Shown here: in pieces, positions 38,650 through 39,885 of the stretch | Numbering within the stretch: the stretch's first letter is position 1 | How the letters are laid out: every line of letters begins with the position of its first letter | Origin: a virus | Virus record (IMG/VR): IMGVR_UViG_3300032132_000019 | Span: 1 to 39,885 of that record | Direction: 5' to 3' (one strand) | Length of the DNA stretch: 39,885 nucleotides | The notes under the pieces: generated by a model | Told to the model about the DNA's origin: nothing | What the model saw: only the letters and a program-made list of their open reading frames with translations | Databases searched by the model: none | Position numbers and translations under genes: made by a program

Positions 38650-38927
38650 CGGGAGAACTCCATTTCTCGGACCGTGTCGAGTGTGAGGACGTGTCCGCGC
38701 CGGAGACGGACGCGCGTTGTTCCGTTCGCCTGGTCGTTCATCTCCATCACTTCGAACCAGAAGCGGCGACCTCGAGGAAGGAGCTCCTCGACGTGACTGA
38801 ATCCGAAGGCGCGGAGGTCGGAGCGATCGGCGATCCCGTTCGCCGCCGTAACACGCGCGACCGCGCGGAACCCTCGACCCGTCGAAACGTCGAAGTCGAA
38901 ACCCGTAGTCGGAGGAGGAAGGTTCAT
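38646..38927 (-). CDS. Unknown 93-aa protein
   Basis: From ATG 38927. A mixed sequence has FDFDVSTGRGFRAVARVTAA, a Arg/Phe/Trp stretch (LPRGRRFWFEVMEMND) and a beta-like end (TTRVRLRRGHVLTLDTVREM), like a small beta barrel. It overlaps both neighbours by ATGA. No family is recognised. Confidence 0.55.
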   Translation of the reverse strand: MNLPPPTTGFDFDVSTGRGFRAVARVTAANGIADRSDLRAFGFSHVEELLPRGRRFWFEVMEMNDQANGTTRVRLRRGHVLTLDTVREMEFSR

Positions 38928-39388
38928 CGTCTCGACACCTCCGGACCCGGCGCGTCCGTGTCCGTCGCCTCGTTGAGCTCCGCCGTAACCCTCTCCTCGT
39001 CCGGGAGCTCCGCGAACGCCTGGCCGAGCTCGTTCCGCGCGACCTCGAGGAGCGCCAGGAGCGCCGACCTATCGAGATCCTCCGCCGGCTCCGATTCCCA
39101 GAGGTCCCGAATCACGCGCGCCAGAGTCGCCGCGCGCTCCGCTCGTTCACTCACGGCCTCGAGCCGATCATCGACGTATCGGCCTCGAGCGGAGTGCACC
39201 GAAACGGTCGCCTGAACCCGGTGGTCCTCCGCCGCTTCGACGCCGGCGAGATACGCCGCCTCGATCCGGTTCCGGAGGTAGAGACTCACGTTCACGGACG
39301 TTCGGAGCGTCTCCGGGTCGAGAGCCTTCGACGCCTCCTCCGTTTCCACCCAAGTCCGCCAGGCCGCGGAGATCGCTTCGCCGTTCAC
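38924..39388 (-). CDS. Unknown helical 154-aa protein
   Basis: From ATG 39388, overlapping the previous stop by ATGA. Almost entirely helical: SVNVSLYLRNRIEAAYLAGV, RLEAVSERAERAATLARVIR, SALLALLEVARNELGQAFAE. The end is acidic. A dimeric or oligomeric all-alpha protein is likely, but no family is recognised. Confidence 0.55.
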   Translation of the reverse strand: MNGEAISAAWRTWVETEEASKALDPETLRTSVNVSLYLRNRIEAAYLAGVEAAEDHRVQATVSVHSARGRYVDDRLEAVSERAERAATLARVIRDLWESEPAEDLDRSALLALLEVARNELGQAFAELPDEERVTAELNEATDTDAPGPEVSRR

Positions 39389-39642
39389 GATTCACCTCCG
39401 CTCGCCGTCGGACTCCACTCACGCCGAACGAACGCCGCTCGCGCCGCCTCTCGGAGCTCGGCCCTCTCGCCGAGACTTGCCGCTTCGTCGAGGTGCACGA
39501 AGGCCTCGAGCCGCAACGAAGGAAGAACACGCCGCGCCGCCTTCACGCCGAGCGCCGCCGCCTTCAGGCGCCAGCGACCGCGACCGAACACCCTCCGCGA
39601 CGCCTCCGCGCGCCGCGCCTCCGGAACACTCTTCGACGACAT
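39385..39642 (-). CDS. First gene of the late operon, unknown
   Basis: An 85-aa basic protein from ATG 39642 behind GGAGG; the frame upstream is Pro/Arg-rich and unlikely to be coding. A Lys/Arg/Ala helix (RWRLKAAALGVKAARRVLPS) is followed by HLDEAASLGERAELREAARA. The very basic helix could bind nucleic acid, for instance as a late regulator, but this is inference. It is coupled to the next gene by ATGA. Confidence 0.55.
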   Translation of the reverse strand: MSSKSVPEARRAEASRRVFGRGRWRLKAAALGVKAARRVLPSLRLEAFVHLDEAASLGERAELREAARAAFVRREWSPTASGGES

Positions 39643-39758
39643 CACGCCTCCGATCACGTTCGAGAAAGGGGACCGCGCACCTCGACGACGACGCGCCGCG
39701 GAACTCCACACAACACGCGTGCAGCGATTTTTAAATTCGAGAGTAGGACTTTCCGCAG
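39643..39758. other. Noncoding upstream region of the late operon
   Basis: No gene is seen. It contains an isolated AT-rich tract (39727-39737, ATTTTTAAATT) and two tandem TTTCCGC units (39750-39756, 39759-39765, period 9) just before the G-rich tract. The late promoter for the leftward block is probably here or in the first 320 bases, since transcription of the 39642 gene must start to the right of it. No convincing -35/-10 pair could be named. Confidence 0.5.
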
Positions 39759-39885
39759 TTTCCGCGGGGGGAGTGAGGGGGGAAACGGGAGGGGGAGGGG
39801 TCCGCCGACCCCCCAAGCGCCTCCGCCGTTTCTAGCGCGCGGCGGCCTCGGACCTGGTCTCGAGCCGCCGACGTGACCTATCGGT
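39759..39885. repeat. Terminal direct repeat, right copy
   Basis: Exact copy of bases 1-127. It means the late operon at the right end is joined directly to the noncoding region and initiator gene at the left end. One copy should be removed for a true genome length of about 39,758 bp. Confidence 0.95.

Noticed and set aside
37285-38796. Plus-strand 503-aa ORF
   Set aside because: Arginine-rich antisense frame over a run of small minus-strand genes that show coupled overlaps.
1-39885. tRNA, rRNA, insertion sequence, integrase and attachment sites
   Set aside because: I looked for cloverleaf-type regions in gaps, transposase or integrase motifs and tRNA-end repeats and saw none. A tRNA-scanning and HMM search could still find a degenerate case.

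Overview
The window is a complete, GC-rich tailed-phage genome. Bases 1-127 are repeated exactly at 39759-39885, which is what a circular (or circularly permuted) molecule looks like after assembly, so the real genome is about 39,758 bp. Terminase, portal, MuF, protease/scaffold, major capsid, tail tube, tape measure and tail-tip genes are present and no sheath gene is seen, so it is a siphovirus-type phage with a long non-contractile tail. I see no integrase, tRNA, CRISPR, DNA polymerase or helicase. The host cannot be fixed from sequence alone. A lipoprotein, several signal-peptide proteins and a phospholipase A2-like protein make a high-GC Gram-negative-like host plausible, but that is inference.

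There are two transcription blocks around a divergent control region at 1233-1370. Rightward (+, 1371-9407) is an early block: two unknown genes, a small membrane protein, small regulators and unknowns, then a recombination module with a YqaJ/lambda-Exo-type nuclease, a probable single-strand annealing protein, a coiled-coil partner and a DUF1064-type nuclease. Leftward (-) is a winged-helix replication initiator (324-1232) and then, across the circle junction, the whole late block from 39642 down to 9469. The blocks converge on a strong GC hairpin at 9417-9445.

Late block, in transcription order: about a dozen small unknown genes (39642-36393); a beta-class DNA methyltransferase; an envelope-directed group (phospholipase A2-like protein, lipoprotein, secreted beta-helix protein); three further genes; terminase small (tentative) and large subunits; portal; MuF-like protein; protease-scaffold; decoration protein; Mu gpT-like major capsid protein; head-tail connectors; tail terminator; tail tube; a tail assembly chaperone with a -1 frameshift signal; tape measure; distal tail protein; a 1292-aa tail-tip protein; two receptor-binding jelly-roll-like proteins; and three small proteins, two of them membrane or exported.

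Most striking points: (1) the initiator gene carries, between its DNA-binding and C-terminal parts, a cluster of TTCCGGAA palindromes and larger inverted repeats, the arrangement of a lambda O-type origin inside its own initiator gene. The same palindrome occurs three times in the divergent promoter region. (2) The tail chaperone has a T TTT TTA slippery heptamer followed by an open -1 frame that runs into the tape measure gene. (3) No classical endolysin or holin is recognisable, while a phospholipase A2-like, lipoprotein and exported beta-helix trio sits together and could be an unconventional lysis or cell-surface system. Many genes are coupled by ATGA, GTGA or TTGA overlaps, which I used to choose starts and to call ORFs as short as 34 codons.
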